Shown piece after piece: positions 49,660 to 63,116 of a stretch of 64,000 bases of DNA. The notes under the pieces are model-generated. The model had not been told where the DNA came from. It saw only the letters and a list, made by a program, of their open reading frames with translations, and made no database searches. The DNA is taken from contig CM119264.1 of assembly GCA_051294375.1 (NCBI GenBank), positions 26,781,199 to 26,845,198 of the forward strand, written 5' to 3'. Position 1 is the stretch's first letter; each line of letters begins with the position of its first letter. The translations under genes were made by a program, and so were the position numbers. The DNA comes from Paraspadella gotoi. Its lineage: Eukaryota > Chaetognatha.

Positions 49660-50090
49660 ATGTCGTGCCTCTTTTTCCGCGGACAAACTGACGCCGCCAA
49701 CGCAGAATAACGACGCCACAGTGCCGCAGACACAGCAAGCGACCACGCCGGCCATGCTCCCTTTTTCGCGTCAAACCAACGCCCTCCAGTCGATTCTGGT
49801 GTGCTCCATTTTCATTGCTTGCCAAACTCAACGTCGACAACAGCAGTTACTAAATTTTGGTCCAAATGAGTTTTCAATATATTTCGAACAGGCTCTTCCT
49901 TTCCCCGCATCGCCGGGCGCCTCTTCAGGTTGCAGGAGCGAAGTTTGTCTTGGAGATAGAAGAATGTCAATTACACCAGCAGAGGCAGAGGCAGCGACCG
50001 GGGCCGGTTCGCATGCACGCCAGTCGGTAGAAGCGTCACCTTTTTTAAGGCTTAAAACTAGCGTCAAGAAAAATGAACGTCTCCAGTTAA
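49660..50090 (+). CDS. C-terminal exon of an unknown gene (copy 2)
   Basis: Counterpart of 39508-39903. It keeps one frame through NALQSIL, QRRQQQLLNFGPNEFSI and FEQAL, where copy 1 is shifted, but is out of frame in the LTLQDEVVLEIEDHY segment. The acceptor CACCAAAATAG is kept and the stop is at 50088-50090. Errors in the two copies are complementary, which argues that both are noisy readings of one locus. Confidence 0.4.
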
Positions 50091-51051
50091 AAAAAATGAA
50101 TTATGAAATCTACGACACACAATTACACAAACATATCAGAGATCACTTCATTCCATCGCAAGTGTTTCGATGCCCCCCTTTTTCTCTTTGAATCTCTTGT
50201 AAATACTTCTCTTTTACCTCCTTCTCTGTCTGTTCTACTCTGCTTTCTCTTGTACAAATAGTCGCGCAATTTTCATATATACTCTTTCTATTGATGCACC
50301 ACTTTACGCTACCTTTAAACGGATGTTACACGGGCCACAATGGCCTATTGAGATCCGTCTCAGTAGCTTTATTAAATTATTGTATTCGTGAATCATAGCA
50401 TGTCTGATTATAATTCAATTCTCTTACCAATCAAACTCTCAGCTTATACAATACATGTTATAAATAGTATATTTTTTATTTATTTTATTTATTTTATTTA
50501 CTATTTTTATTTGTTGCTCGATCTGATGCTAACTGTCATCATTATTGATATGAAACATAAAATTCTCATTACGGACATATATACCACAAATCATGGTGAT
50601 AAGAGCGAATTCGAGTCGATTCTCTTCCATTCTTTTCCGATTAGCTTCTCGCTTCTTTTTTGATGTTACGGATTTTTTGCGAATTTCTTTACCGATTCCT
50701 TTTACCGATTCTTCTGACTCAACCGATTCTTCTTCTTTCCAGCGAAATATCTTCCGCCGTCGCCGAATATATTATTCCCATTATCCCATAAAAATTTCCG
50801 CCTCCTTCTGCCCATCAATCAGGCCTCACGGGATTTCGCTTCCCCGATTTCCGTGAACCTCTCTCACCTCCTCACCCCCCTCACTCCCCTCACCTCTCAC
50901 CTCTCGCGACTCGGTCCTCACCGACGAGACTCACTCAACCTCGATCCAATGCTCACTCGCGATTTACTCACTTTACATACGACACTTACCTAAACAGTAA
51001 ACATACTTAATTCACCATTTTTATTTTAAGCAACTCTTGTTATTCTTATTC

Positions 51052-51105
<54 letters not shown>

Positions 51106-51561
51106 TCTCCCTTCTCTCCCTCTTTTCCACGTTGATTCCAGCACAAATACTCTTTCCATCCGAGCGACATCTGATAAGCAGTCTCTCTCTCTTCCCTTCC
51201 TCTTGACTGGAGGGAGCGAAACAGGGAAGGGCTTTTAAGCGTCATAGGAGGAGGAGGAGGAGGAGGAGGAGGAGGAGGAAGAAGAGGAAGAAGAGGAAGA
51301 GATAAGAGCCACAATGAAATTTAGCAGATCATTTTATATCGCGTGAGCGGTTAGTTATCGTTAAGAGCGACTTGACAGTCTAGTCATTCACTCTTCCAGT
51401 CGGTCCGTCTGTCTGTCCGTGAGCGCCTCCGTCTGTCTCTTCGACTCCGTTACGTTTCACCTGTGAAGAGGCCTGAAACAAAGATAAAAAAGGTCGGGAG
51501 ATCCAGAGTGAATTCGTTCTTGGATAAAATGATAACATCGACTGTTTACGAGGATCATAAA

Positions 51562-51597
<36 letters not shown>

Positions 51598-52000
51598 TTC
51601 CCTTCAATCTTAAGCCCTTCCATTTCCTTGTTCTCCCTTCTCTTCTGATTTCCTCCAATATTTCCTTTTACGTTCTCCTGTTATCCTCACTGCGCGCTCT
51701 CCCCCCCCCTTGTCAGGAAGGCAGTGTTTTGTTCCACGTCAATCTTGTGTTAAAGAGAAAAATAATGAATATAATTTTTCTTAAGTAGGTTTAAATATGT
51801 ATTAAATACATAATAAGCTACGTAAACGTAATAGGCTAACGACAACCAATAAAAATTTAAATTCGTAAATTATATAATAACGCATTCGTGATCTTGGCAA
51901 TGCCCGTTAGTATGAAATTGGTACAACCAAGATATTAAATGATTCATTCATTCAATAAGAAATCTCACCTCTAAATTTAGGACAGGCTATCAGGTTGAAA

Positions 52001-52209
52001 NNNNNNNNNNNNNNNNNNNNNNNNNNNNNNNNNNNNNNNNNNNNNNNNNNNNNNNNNNNNNNNNNNNNNNNNNNNNNNNNNNNNNNNNNNNNNNNNNNNN
52101 NNNNNNNNNNNNNNNNNNNNNNNNNNNNNNNNNNNNNNNNNNNNNNNNNNNNNNNNNNNNNNNNNNNNNNNNNNNNNNNNNNNNNNNNNNNNNNNNNNNN
52201 NNNNNNNNN
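52001..52209. other. Assembly gap (209 N) with identical flanks
   Basis: The roughly 90 bases before the gap (51910-52000) are repeated almost identically after it (52226-52318). The gap is probably false. Confidence 0.99.
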
Positions 52210-52620
52210 AATGCCCGCTCAGGACAGTATGAAATTGGTACAACCAAGATATTAATGATTCATTCATTCAATAAGCAATCTCACCTCTAAATTTAGGACA
52301 GGCTATCAGGTTGAAATCTCTGTTGCCTTCACCCCAAAACTCCGTCCTAATCCAACGATTCCATCTAATCTTCGCTTGGACTCGTTACCGTCACCAAAGC
52401 GGCGCGGCACGGCGTAGCACAGAGCGCCACGGTACGGCGCCTCCCCCGACGAGTCTCCGGCGCCAGCGACGCAGAGGCGCCCGATGAGGCGCCCGAGAGA
52501 CTCGCTCGACAATTTGGCGGCCGCGAGAGGTCGCGCGCGGCGGCATCGGCAGCGTAGGTATGCGTCGGCAAGCGTCGGCAGCGTCGGCAGCGTCGGCACG
52601 AGTCGGCTGTAAAAGAGAGA

Positions 52621-55182
<2,562 letters not shown>

Positions 55183-55262
55183 TCCTTCGGCGTTTACTTT
55201 GTCCCGGACTCATTACGATTTTTTTTAGGTTTTTTTTACTAAACACTTTTTTTTAAGTTTTT

Positions 55263-55273
55263 TTATTATGTAG
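55263..55273 (+). promoter_or_regulatory. Possible 5' acceptor before kinase exon 1
   Basis: TTTATTATGTAG after a T-rich stretch (55200-55265) looks like a 3' splice site 36 bases before the start codon. It would serve a 5'-UTR intron or a spliced leader. No TATA box or initiator is clear upstream. Confidence 0.3.
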
Positions 55274-55308
55274 GTTTTGGAAGGATCACATTTTGAACTC
55301 CGCCGATC

Positions 55309-55933
55309 ATGGCGACCAATATGATAAACGATGCAAATCCGGAGGAATACATGAAAAAACAAGGTGGCCAACGTTTAGCGTGAATGACAGGCTTAAATTG
55401 GATGTATGACGTCGAGTTTAGATGTTTGTATGTTTGCTTATTTAAATGGTTCAAGTTTATTCGCTATTTTTTACCGTAAAATGAGGACAACGTGTGAACA
55501 GCGATGAGGTTTAGTCTTTCTGTCCAAGAAAGAAATTGTATTCTTTTAAAATATCGATCGAGTTGTTGAGGAAAGGGAGGTTTCATCGCCGCTTTTGCTG
55601 TCAATTCGTTTTCTTTACGTCGTTACTTTTATTTGTACCTCACAACTTTATTCGCCAGTCCTCTTCGTCGCTAGCGCCTTTCTCGTTCCGTTTCACAGGT
55701 TACCTCTTCGGAAAAACTCTGGGTGAAGGATCTTACGCCAAAGTGAAGATCACGGAATGTCCCAACAAGGATAGAGTCGCCTGTAAAATCATCTGCAAGA
55801 AGAAAGCGCCAAAAGTAATCGAAATGACGATGATGGGGACGACGAAAACGACGATGTTGTTTGCGACGATGAAGACGATATCGACGACTATGATGACGAC
55901 GATGACGACGACGACTATGATGACGACGATGTT

Positions 55934-55966
<33 letters not shown>

Positions 55967-58522
55967 AACTATGATGACGATGTTGATGGTGACGACGACG
56001 ACGACTATGATAACGATAATGATGACGATGTTGACGGCGAGGACGACGACGACGACTATGATGACGACCATGATGACGATGTTAACAGCGATGATGACGA
56101 CTATGATTAGGACAAAGTCGTTAACTTTTACGATGGAGACGACGATGACGATGACGATGAACAATAACTGCGATTATTGGGTATCTTCTTAAGTTGCTTA
56201 AGTTGCTTAAATTACTTAAATTTCTTAAATTGCTTGTTTGCTGGTCGCTCCCCATGTTATTGATCGCGTTCTGTTGTAGTGTTGGTCTTTTGTCTTCTAA
56301 CTACGTGCCCCAATTGCCAATCAGCTAATCTCTCTTTATTCGCCAACTAACCAACCCAAATGGTTTTTCCATCTTTCCCAGGACTTCGTCAACAAGTTTC
56401 TTCCCCGGGAGTTGGACGTTCTTCGTCGCCTCAATCATGACAACATCATTAAGTCCAAAGACATTTACGAGTTTCCAACCAAAGTAAAAACAAACAAACA
56501 ATTTTATAAAGAGGAGAAAACTACTATTTAATAACGAACAAAAGGAGGGGAAACGGGGGAAAAAATTTTTTATCGGTTATGAAACGATTACTTTTCACTA
56601 TTATTGATCATTGTTAAAAGAAAAACATTCTCCTTTCTCATTCTACCTTCGCGAAAGAAGCCTTATTTTATTTTTAATCTTTCACATATAAAAACATGCA
56701 AGCAGATAAAAATATCTTTCTCGCCATTCTAAAATACGAAATATTAACTCAGCCAGTGATTAACTTTTAGCTTAATATTTATATAATTCTAACATTTCAA
56801 AGTAACAAAATATAATCTAACAAGCTTGCAGGGACCTGCTATGTTGTTATTATCTTGTAAGTGTGATGGAGGCCTTAAACCACCAAAGCCAGTCCAAAGT
56901 CAGGGGCAAGATAGCTTATTTATTTATATTCATTTTTATATTGGTTGTACTAATTTCATAGTAGAACAAGTACTTTTTTATTTTCATCGATGATAAATGT
57001 ACAATACTTTGTCTCCCCCCCTGCCCGCGCCCCACGAGGTCTTTATCATGATGGAGATGGCCGACAACGGAGACCTGTTGGACTATATCAAGAAGCACGG
57101 GGGTCGACCTGATGGAGAAGCGAAGAAGCTCTTCTTGGATCTCCTCCACGGGATGGAATATCTCCACGGGATCGAAATCACACACAGAGATCTCAAGTGT
57201 GAGAATCTTCTCATGTTCAAAAACAACGTCGTCAAAATCGCGGATTTCGGTTTTGCCAGGTCCGAAAGAGGTCGTTGTCGTCGAAGTCGTCGTCGTCGTC
57301 ATCGTTGTTGTTGTAGTAGTAGTAGTAGTTTTTGATTTTGTTATTGTTTGTGTTGTTATGAAATTGGTACAACCAATATAAAAATTATCCATTCATTTAA
57401 TAAATAAGCTATCTTGCCCCTGACTTTGGACAGGCTTTGGTGGTTTAAGACCTCCATCACTCTTACAAGATAATGACATCGCAGATCAAGACAATCAAGA
57501 CTCTCTCACAGCCTCATTTATTCTCTACCAGTGAATTTTAGTGGTTATTTTGCTGGTGTAGAAGACGAAAATAATAATAATAAAAGTGAGGAGAAGGTGA
57601 AGAATTGTGACGATGTAAGAGAAGTAGAAAAGAAGTGAGTCTAGCTCTCTCTTGATCCACTTTTATCATCGCCCGGACCAACTTGACCTTACGGTCGCCT
57701 CGGCCCTATTACTGTGTCCGGTCAATCTAAGGTCATTGCCAAAGCTAGAGCAAAGTGACCGTGTGGAATAGACCGGCTCGAAGAAAGAGGAGAGAGGAAG
57801 GGTTTAGAGAGAGAGACCGGAGGTAAGTCGCCTCACTGGTCTTGTTAATGTTGTGATTTTTTGTTGCAGATTTATGTTTTTTTTATTGATCTTTTATTTT
57901 GTTTTTTGTTGTTTTAGCTTTGGTTGTTGTTATTGTTTCACGTTAGTCGTTGTTGTTTTCGTTAAAGGGAAAATCTTTGAAAATTTATGTTCTTTTAATA
58001 CCTAGATCAAATCAGACCAGATTCCGTGACCATATTTGGCCTTTAATATTCAGACATCGTTTGACAAATCCCCGTAATTTTCTCTTCCCATTTTCCATCT
58101 TTAACTTTTGTCTAGATTTTATCGGACGAAATTCCTTTAACATCCCGCGATTCCAGCCGACGAGATCACCCAACCCCCACCCATTCCCTTACCCACCCCT
58201 CGCCTTACCCTCCTCTCTCCCCTTACCCTCCAGACTGTGCGTCGATTCGGACGGGAAGCGGATTTTGAGCGAGACTTACTGCGGCAGCGCCGCCTACGCA
58301 GCGCCGGAGATCCTCAAGGGAACCAGATACAATCCAAAGGTTCGTTATGTCGCGAGGTTGAGGAGGGGAGGAGAGGGGAACAGGGTGGGGGTAGAGGTGG
58401 GGAAAAAGTGTTGGAGTCGAGTGGGGTGGGGTTTATGGGACGAGCGGGAGTGACAAAGAAGCGAGTAGATGTTTTGGACCTTAATGCTGTGTGGGACCAT
58501 CGGTCTTAGGAGAGAGAACGAA

Positions 58523-58602
<80 letters not shown>

Positions 58603-59880
58603 TTACATTATTCATCCGCCGCATCTTCCTCTTCATCTGTCGCATCCTCCCACTCATCTACAGCATTTTCTTCCTTCAGGCCTACGACATGTGGAGCATT
58701 GGTTGCATCCTCTTCATCATCGTCTGCGGTTCGATGCCCTTCGACGATTCCGACGTGCGCAAGATGCTCAAGGTGGAGGAGGGGAGTCGCGGATTGGCAG
58801 GGGGGAGGGAGAGGCGTCGTCGTTGTTGTTATCTTTTTTTTTTTTGCGATCGATCGATGAGTCAGTTGCGATTTAAATTTGTGACTTCAATCACTTTCCT
58901 ATTTTATTTTATTTTATTTTATTTTATACTACTACTTCAATCACTTTTCTATAACTGTAGACGCAACTGAAAAACGACGTTCATTTTCCGTCTCGAATCA
59001 AAGACTCGGTCAACGAGGAATGCAAAAAACTCATCAGGTTTTCGATCGACTCGTCGATATATTTCCTATAGATAACGATAATATCGCCAGCTCGTCCGTT
59101 TTAAACATGTTCTTAAGACTTAGCTAAAATGAGTTTTATTTTTAGTTCTACTACGACATTGTTTAATGACGTTAAATTATAAAAACAAGGAACGGTTATT
59201 CCAAGGTGTTGCGCCGAATTACTTTTTTTTTACTTATCATGTCATTTATTCCTTATAGTTTATAAGGAATAGTAGTCGCTTAGATTTCATTTTTAACAAA
59301 TGAGCAACAAAATATAGGCAAGTTATAAGCGTTTTTAACGTAAGTAGGATAGACCAACGGACAGACATACCGACCGACCGACCGAAAAGTGACTTATAGA
59401 GTTGCTCCGCGAGTACTCGTCTTTCGTTACTAATTCAAACACAACCACCAGAAAGAAACAATAGACAAAGATTTTGTGTTTTCCCCTCAGTTCATTCGTG
59501 ATAATGAGTTATAAGATAAAGCAATTAATAGACCAATCAAGCAATCAACCAACGAATCGAATAATCAGGCAACTCTTGGAGGTGGATGTTCAAAAGCGAG
59601 CGACGGTGGAACAAGCGTTGAAATCCACTTGGATGAAAGGTTCGTCTTAGTTTTAGTTTTCATTCAACAAAAATGTGATTCCAGTTTCAAGGGAATCATA
59701 TTTTTAACAGAGGAGTGAACGGGGGGAGAGTGATCTGGGAAGTGAACGCGGAGGTGAAGGATGAAGTGAACGACGTCGCTGTCCTCAGACGAGATCGCCC
59801 TTCGTCCAACAGGCGAATCCTCGGCCGAACATCGATCCTCTCGTTCCGCGGCCAAGTCCTCCGTCATTTCCGAGAAATGA
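55309..59880 (+). CDS. TSSK: Testis-specific serine/threonine kinase (TSSK family), nine coding exons
   Basis: Protein kinase; TSSK members phosphorylate Ser/Thr in developing sperm. Exons: 55309-55363, 55699-55814, 56382-56483, 57039-57259, 58234-58339, 58680-58772, 58961-59037, 59569-59639 and 59789-59880. All phases fit, giving 933 nt and 310 residues, usual for TSSK. The start ATG opens [18 protein letters not shown] and joins [17 protein letters not shown] across intron 1. Seen: Gly-rich loop 27-34, Lys48 in VACK, Glu67 in the FLPRELDVL helix, HRDLKCEN 140-147 (Asp142), DFG 160-162, activation segment [14 protein letters not shown] 177-190 with Thr179, YDMWSIG and [15 protein letters not shown]. 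The CGSMP..DDSD(IV)RKML and [10 protein letters not shown] motifs are hallmarks of TSSK within the CAMK group. The catalytic domain ends at about residue 280, followed by a 30-residue Ser-rich tail ([20 protein letters not shown]). An alternative end is read-through of donor 8 to TAG at 59648-59650 (tail GSS). The exact TSSK paralogue cannot be told. Confidence 0.93.
55820..56170 (+). repeat. GAY trinucleotide array in kinase intron 2
   Basis: About 330 bases of GAC/GAT triplets starting six bases after the donor of exon 2. A higher-order unit of 45-51 bp (GACGATGTTGACGGCGACGA, then GAC repeats and TATGAT) recurs about four times from 55927. In one frame it is a 100-codon poly-Asp reading; it is out of phase with exon 2, so it is not a simple read-through. 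Confidence 0.85.
56845..56961 (-). repeat. Dispersed repeat family D, inverted copy in kinase intron 3
   Basis: The reverse complement of this segment matches 57357-57480 nearly base for base: TATGAAATTxGTACAACCAA, then AAGCTATCTTGCCCCTGACT, TTGGAC(A/T)GGCTTTGGTGG and TTACAAGATAAT. It lies 78 bases before exon 4. Confidence 0.9.
57357..57480 (+). repeat. Dispersed repeat family D, direct copy in kinase intron 4
   Basis: Partner of 56845-56961 in opposite orientation, 98 bases after exon 4. A further fragment with ATAATCTTGTAAGTGGGATT lies at 60092-60125. Confidence 0.9.
58527..58598. repeat. (GA)n microsatellite in kinase intron 5
   Basis: About 72 bases of pure GA between exons 5 and 6, ending 81 bases before the exon 6 acceptor. 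Confidence 0.97.
59310..59425 (-). repeat. GTCGGTCGG dispersed repeat in kinase intron 7
   Basis: Reverse complement reads CGAGTACTCGCGGAGCAACT, then TTTTCGGTCGGTCGGTCGGT and CTTACGTTAAAAACGC, matching the repeat at 35325-35450 with small differences. Confidence 0.75.
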
Positions 59881-60444
59881 GAAGGAAGTGAAGATTTCAT
59901 CCTCATCGTCAGAGTCGAGTTTTCTTCTTCTCCTTGTCACGTGATCACCGCATGAAAACAACAAAAACTTGAAGATTCTTTTTTTTCTCGAACGAAGGGT
60001 AAGGTCAGGTTAGAAGGTTAGATTAGATGACCGAGTTTTTTTTATTGTTTTTTTTTTACAATTTATATAGTAGAAGAATATAAGACTAAGTTATAATCTT
60101 GTAAGTGGGATTGAAGGCCTATACTCGGAACAATCAATGCGCTATTAATTTATAGTCAATAGAATATTAATTTTTATCCAGTTTTCAACATCCGAGATTT
60201 TCTAAGTCTAAACGCGCGAGAAAGAAATTGGGTAAAAATCAAAATACGTATCGAAATTAAATGAAAGAGTTGACCTCACGGACGTAACCGATGTACAATG
60301 GCACAGTCTCTGCCCCAGAAGAGTTACGTCTCAACGTGGGAAGTCAATTGCTGGTTAATCCGAGTAAATTCTATTCTTCCGAGAGAAGACAGGAGAAATA
60401 AAAAAAAACCGGCCAGTGCGATGTCAGAGACAGAAAAAGTAAAT

Positions 60445-60486
<42 letters not shown>

Positions 60487-60715
60487 GTTACCCGTGTTTC
60501 ATACTTGGCGTTTGTATTCATCGGCGAGCACGAGTTTTGATTTATCTTTTTTTTCTCTCTCCTCTCTATCTGGTCCTCTCTCTCTCTATCTCTCTCGCTC
60601 TCTCCTTTTGTTGTGTTTTGTTTGTTTGATTTTTTTTTAGCTTTTGCTCCGGATTTTCTATTCCGTTATTTCCCTTGGGCATCTCCCCGCTCTCGTTCTC
60701 TCTCTCTCATCTCTC

Positions 60716-60757
<42 letters not shown>

Positions 60758-60986
60758 CACTTCTCCCTCCGTCTCTCTCTCTCTGTTTACGTGGTATTTG
60801 AGCGCGAGGAGAAAGGGAGAAGGAAAGCCTTTGGCGTTCGTATCGGACAGACGGAATATTCACGCGGACACGATTACAGACGAAATTACAGACGTAATTA
60901 CCAATGGAATTCACGCCCATCGCCGACGAAATTGGCGTCGGTTACAAATGGGATTTACGCCGTTGGTGAAGCGACGGATTTGAAAA

Positions 60987-61076
60987 GTTTAACAGATGGT
61001 ATTGGCGTCGACGTCCATTGGCGTACAATGTACAATGTACGCCAATGGACGCCGACGCCAATACCATCTGTTAAAC
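60987..61076. repeat. Inverted repeat: 40-bp arms, 10-base loop
   Basis: The left arm starts GTTTAACAGATGGTATTGGC and ends GGCGTAC at 61026. The right arm 61037-61076 is its reverse complement with one mismatch (at 61011). The loop is AATGTACAAT. The flanks contain related GGCGTC and ACGCCGT pieces in both orientations, so it may be the centre of a larger decayed palindrome or a MITE. Confidence 0.9.
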
Positions 61077-62309
61077 GCCGTACGCCGTACATGAGTATGG
61101 AATCGATTGACGCCATATTGGAAATGCTCTTTAGACTTTTGGGTCAAGGAAATTCTAAAAAAAGTTGTCGATAGAAATTGACCAAAAAGTAGAACCTATG
61201 TACGGTGTCTCAGCGTCCGACGCCAGTAGCGCCACCGGCACCACAGCCCTCCCCCACCCACCACTACACCCTAATGTAGGAGGTCTACGTGCGTTCTTTA
61301 GAAAATCGAGGTAAGCTTTTTTCATGGAGATTTTCGTTAAAATCTGACTACCCAAATAATGGTCAACGCCCCTGGGAAAAATTCAAGCAGTAAAAAAATA
61401 GATGTAAAAACACTCGATTTCCGAATCCTGTTTTTGCATCTGAAGGGCTTCGCATTTTTTTTTTTCTCTTGAAATTACATCATTTTGGACATCAACCAAT
61501 CAGATTCAAATGGACTGGTCCGCTGCGGGGAAATATTTTCGAAATGCAATTTTTTATATTATAACTAAAGGGATTTCTCAACTTCAAATACAATGGTGCA
61601 GACTGCATTTAACATATGTTTGTGAATTTTTACAATAAACTTCAAATTCAAGGAAATCGATAGCCATATGTTTGAAGGCCTCTCAAATTTCTTTACATTT
61701 TATTTTGTTTATTTTGATATGCCTACGATCTATGGGAAAGTGAATTAGTCCATTTTGGTGAAATTTTTTTTTATCTTAAAGTAAAAGTAAAGAGGAGCTT
61801 AACGATCAGAATTCTAAGAGTTTTCTAACCGGGAGTGACAAGATTCGGGGAAAATTTCTATGGCGAAAATCTTTCAAAGAAGGGGTCAATTTTTTTCCCG
61901 AAGATTTTTGTTAATGATTTCCTATATTTATGGTAGGATTTTTTTAAACTTAATATTATACAATAGTTGCCCATCATTCTACCTTGGCCGGTATAAGAAT
62001 ATATTAAAAAATCCTTCTTGGCTATTGTTCGTCAGAGCTTAGTTCCTACCTAAATGTTTCTCGGGCGAAGAATAAAAAAAACAAAAATAAGCGAGGGAAA
62101 TTCCACCGTTTACGAAGGACCGATAATTATCGGCCTGTGGGGGGACGTCGGAATGCCGGACGCCGGACGCCGGACGCGTCCATCCTCGGCCTTGGAACGC
62201 CGAGGCCCCGCCCGCGCATTTCGGTCCCGCGATCTTCCGACGACGGGAGGCGCAATTACAGTAATGAGAGGGAGAAACAAAAAGAGACATAAACTCGCCG
62301 CCGGTTAAG

Positions 62310-62310
<1 letters not shown>

Positions 62311-62340
<30 letters not shown>

Positions 62341-62363
62341 CGACGACGACGACGACGACGACG
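62311..62363. repeat. (GAT)n(GAC)n trinucleotide array
   Basis: About nine GAT units followed by about eight GAC units, without interruption. Confidence 0.95.
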
Positions 62364-63034
62364 CCTCCGTCTCTCATCTTGAGTCTATGAAGCAGAAAAT
62401 AAAAGAAATTTTCTTGTCGTCTTCTTAATCGTCGTCGTCCGTCGTCCGTCATCGCGGCTGGAGATCCTTCCTTCGACGAACCGTTGACTTCCGTCTTCAC
62501 GTGATTCGAACTTTAGAGTTCACAGTTGATCTCAATTGAATTCGTGAGTCGAAACGGGGGGTTAATCCTAAAACTTCCTTAAAACAAATCGGGGTGAGTT
62601 GTTTAGTTTGGTCAGTCTTAAATTAACGAAGAAAGAAATTTTTACGTTTGAAAATAAACGCTTACGATGAAGACCCTCATATTTTCATTCCAAAGCCAAC
62701 GGTACGTTCATTCCTGTGTCTCACGGAACCCACAACGAGCAACAACAACAACGAGCAACAACAACAACGACGTCCCCAGTCGTCCCCTCCGCGGTATAAT
62801 TATCGTTTTGTTTTTCTCTGGAGTCAATGAAACGGCGAGAAATTCCGTTTCGCAGTTTTGTTTTTGTCCGCCAGAGTGAAACGACGAGAGATAGAATATC
62901 GCCTTTTTCTTTTATTTTTTTTTCCCTTTGCGCCGAGAAAAATTGTTTCGAAGAAAATGACATCAAAAATTGAGAAAAATAAAGAATTTCTTCGCGTTTA
63001 GTTTTTTTTTTTTTTTTTTTTTTGTTTCTAAGTT

Positions 63035-63116
63035 ATTTACAAGGAAATTTGAATTGTTACAACGATTTTATTATTAATAATAAAATCGTTGTAACAATTC
63101 AAATTTCCTTGTAAAT
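63035..63116. repeat. Perfect 82-bp palindrome without spacer
   Basis: The left arm 63035-63075 (ATTTACAAGGAAATTTGAAT, then TGTTACAACGATTTTATTATT) is followed directly by its exact reverse complement 63076-63116. A 12-base direct repeat GTTTCTAAGTTA flanks it at 63024-63035 and 63153-63164. Confidence 0.97.

Larger units (their letters stand above)
43272..52000 (+). repeat. Duplication B, copy 2 (8.7 kb)
   Basis: Second copy of 33505-42000. From 43272 to about 46020 it differs from copy 1 by few indels, from 46020 to 47980 it is strongly divergent, then similar again. Such patchiness suits low-coverage or raw-read consensus more than uniform evolutionary divergence. Confidence 0.95.

Noticed and set aside
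55733-56192. Open frame running from kinase exon 2 into the intron (Met/Thr-rich)
   Set aside because: The donor GTAATC follows AAA at 55814, and the next exon ([11 protein letters not shown]) restores the kinase sequence with matching phase. The continuation is only the triplet repeat.
57265-57381. Extension of kinase exon 4 into a poly-Arg/Ser tail
   Set aside because: GCCAG|GTCCGA is the donor: the next exon completes the split Arg codon and gives [18 protein letters not shown], as in the family. The extension is a GTC repeat.
59664-59906. 80-residue minus-strand frame
   Set aside because: It is the antisense shadow of the kinase tail exon (59789-59880) and has no splice signals of its own.
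61155-61355. Minus-strand 66-residue frame and nearby short frames (61860-62830)
   Set aside because: Composition is not clearly protein-like, there are no convincing splice sites, and part is poly-Val/Ile from (GAC)n.
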